From: Campylobacterales bacterium
GTDB taxonomy: Bacteria; Campylobacterota; Campylobacteria; Campylobacterales; Sulfurovaceae
Reading direction: 5' to 3'
Assembly (NCBI GenBank): GCA_016937075.1
Contig: JAFGWQ010000052.1
Location: 1 to 7,972 of the forward strand
DNA: 7,972 nucleotides
This document shows positions 6,839 to 7,972 of the stretch, piece after piece. The position numbers and the translations under genes were made by a program. Each line of letters begins with the position of its first letter. Positions within the stretch are counted from its first letter, which is position 1. The notes under the pieces are model-generated. The model was not told the origin of the DNA and searched no databases. It worked only from the letters and a program-made list of their open reading frames with translations.

Positions 6839-7717
6839 CTAACAAAAAGTCGTCAGTATCTCATCCATCTGATGAAAAATAAGCGACAAATGTCCGTCAT
6901 TTTTATAGAGTTTGATTTTCGAATTGTCTATCATACCTGCCATACTTTTTGCCATATTCACAGGAACGGCCAAATCTTTTTCACCATGCCATAAATGAAT
7001 ATCCTTAAAACGTATATCTTCTAGTGAAAACCCCCAAGATTCTCCTAGGACCAATCTAGCATCGTACGCTACGCCTTTTGAGCCATTGTGATATGATTCT
7101 CTAAATGTGTCAGACAAGGCTTTTTTAATGGTTGTATTTTGCAATATTTTTTTATCCACGTCATCCAAGGCAGAAACAACACTCTCTAAAAATCGGTCTG
7201 TCTTTGATATATCCTGACTGTACCGTCCTTGCAACAACCAAAAGAACGGTTCAGCTAGCCAAGGCAATTTCTGTGCAACAAAAATAAAAGCACGATACTT
7301 TTTATTGATTTCACTCACATCCCAACTCATTGGAGCCAATCCTGAGACAAGCCCGCAAAATGTGACCATATGCGGTATCTTGTATGTGCAAGCCAATGCA
7401 TAAGGTGCGCCTGCAGATATGCCCAAAATAGAAAAACTATTTATATGAAGCGTATCGGCCAATACAACAATATCTTCAACGAAATCCAGTATTGTACGGT
7501 TTTCCTGAAAAGAAGAGAGCCCCATGCCCGGTCTGTCAATGCCAATTACATGAACCCCTATTTGAGCCATCTTTTCATTGATGATCTTAGCTTCTAAACG
7601 TGAACTATTCAACCCATGAAAAAGAAAAAGCGGTTTACCGTGCGGGTCGCCTGACTGGGCATATCCCAACACCCTTCCATCCGGGAGTGTTATGGTTTGA
7701 TTGAGTGATTGTGTCAC
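6839..7717 (-). CDS. Alpha/beta hydrolase, substrate unknown
   Basis: The 292-residue product is an alpha/beta-hydrolase-fold protein, probably cytoplasmic since no signal peptide is visible. The fold's landmarks are in order: LFLFHG (30-35) with the oxyanion-hole His34-Gly35, a DRPGMGLS turn (61-68), nucleophile elbow GISAG (99-103) with Ser101, a helical cap region at about 130-215, the acid Asp248 in HGEKD, and His276 in DGHLS. The triad Ser101-Asp248-His276 is complete, so an active esterase, lipase-like enzyme or other hydrolase is expected; the reaction cannot be named. The start is GTG at 7717-7715: an AAGGA site lies 7 bases upstream and a TAA stop in the same frame excludes a longer form. 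The protein ends in Cys292. It lies downstream of tRNA-Ala and upstream of macA on the same strand, with no close coupling to either. Confidence 0.85.
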   Translation of the reverse strand: MTQSLNQTITLPDGRVLGYAQSGDPHGKPLFLFHGLNSSRLEAKIINEKMAQIGVHVIGIDRPGMGLSSFQENRTILDFVEDIVVLADTLHINSFSILGISAGAPYALACTYKIPHMVTFCGLVSGLAPMSWDVSEINKKYRAFIFVAQKLPWLAEPFFWLLQGRYSQDISKTDRFLESVVSALDDVDKKILQNTTIKKALSDTFRESYHNGSKGVAYDARLVLGESWGFSLEDIRFKDIHLWHGEKDLAVPVNMAKSMAGMIDNSKIKLYKNDGHLSLIFHQMDEILTTFC

Positions 7718-7724
7718 GATGCAA

Positions 7725-7729
7725 TCCTT
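7725..7729 (-). promoter_or_regulatory. Ribosome binding site fixing the GTG start
   Basis: AAGGA on the minus strand, seven bases before GTG at 7717. No in-frame ATG exists between this site and the upstream stop, so GTG is the best start. Confidence 0.7.
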
Positions 7730-7787
7730 GTTTTAAACTTTTAAATAGTTCAAATTCGTATTTTTAAATGAGATTTGTTATAAAAAA

Positions 7788-7815
7788 TTTATACCATAAA
7801 TTGGTAATAATTCAA
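7788..7815 (-). promoter_or_regulatory. Likely promoter of the alpha/beta hydrolase
   Basis: On the minus strand TGG-TATAAA (7796-7788) is an extended -10 element, with TTGAAT (7815-7810) as a partial -35 at a 16-base spacing. Transcription would start near 7781, giving a leader of about 64 bases. A short inverted repeat, TACCA (7792-7796) with TGGTA (7802-7806), overlaps the -10 and spacer and might be an operator. Confidence 0.5.
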
Positions 7816-7898
7816 AACGCAGATTTTTATCTATATTTGGAGATTTGACCATAATGAGGTAAAAAGAAAGTATTAATAGATTGTATTAAATTGTAGAA

Positions 7899-7972
7899 TG
7901 GTGGAGCATAGCGGGATCGAACCGCTGACCTCTTCGCTGCCAGCGAAGCGCTCTCCCAGCTGAGCTAATGCC
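7899..7972 (-). tRNA. tRNA-Ala (anticodon GGC), missing two 5' bases at the window edge
   Basis: Read on the minus strand, the cloverleaf is complete except for positions 1 and 2. The D arm is GCTC-AGCTGGGA-GAGC. The anticodon arm is CTTCG-CTGGCAG-CGAAG, with GGC at positions 34-36, so it decodes GCC/GCU alanine codons. The T arm is AGCGG-TTCGATC-CCGCT. The 3' acceptor strand ATGCTCC is followed by the discriminator A and an encoded CCA. The visible 5' strand (GGCAT) pairs from position 3, with a G-T pair there, which predicts GG as the two missing bases. The 74 bases seen plus 2 give the standard 76. Confidence 0.96.

Noticed and set aside
7899..7972. tRNA-Ala 3' end as an integration site for a mobile element
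   Set aside because: No integrase, no repeat of the tRNA 3' end elsewhere in the window, and ordinary chromosomal genes next to it.
1..7972. CRISPR array, insertion sequence, toxin-antitoxin pair or other defence system
   Set aside because: No spaced repeats, transposase motifs, terminal repeats or small paired genes were seen on either strand.

Overview
The window is AT-rich bacterial chromosome. It carries six complete protein genes and one tRNA that runs off the right edge by two bases. The gene set and style suggest a Campylobacterota member of the Sulfurimonas/Sulfuricurvum/Sulfurospirillum type. The clues are a di-heme cytochrome c peroxidase, a TorF-type putative porin, an efflux operon with a lipoprotein outer-membrane factor, and T-rich promoters with good -10 boxes but poor -35 boxes. 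This placement is inferred from style and not proven. Nothing points to a phage, plasmid or transposon.

The left part (1-2150) is on the plus strand. It holds a lipoprotein-type di-heme cytochrome c peroxidase (48-1148), which would reduce hydrogen peroxide in the periplasm. A 207-base spacer with two hairpins and a promoter follows, then a single-gene unit for a TorF-family putative outer-membrane porin (1356-2081). A strong hairpin at 2115-2142 lies between this gene and the converging operon on the other strand.

The middle part (2155-6685) is a minus-strand operon read as macA (6685 to 5471), macB (5468 to 3519) and a TolC/NodT-type outer-membrane factor (3510 to 2155). The gaps are 2 and 8 bases, and the last ribosome binding site overlaps the macB stop codon. 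Together the three genes encode a complete tripartite pump: periplasmic adaptor, inner-membrane ABC transporter and outer-membrane channel. The substrate cannot be read from the sequence. No regulator gene lies next to the operon.

The right part (6839-7972) is also on the minus strand. It holds an alpha/beta hydrolase with an intact Ser-Asp-His triad and a GTG start, preceded upstream by tRNA-Ala(GGC) with an encoded CCA end.

I found no previously undescribed multi-gene system. The points most worth checking are the peroxidase, where the usual distal histidine of the low-potential heme reads as aspartate beside a two-residue insertion, and a perfect inverted repeat overlapping that gene's likely -10 box.
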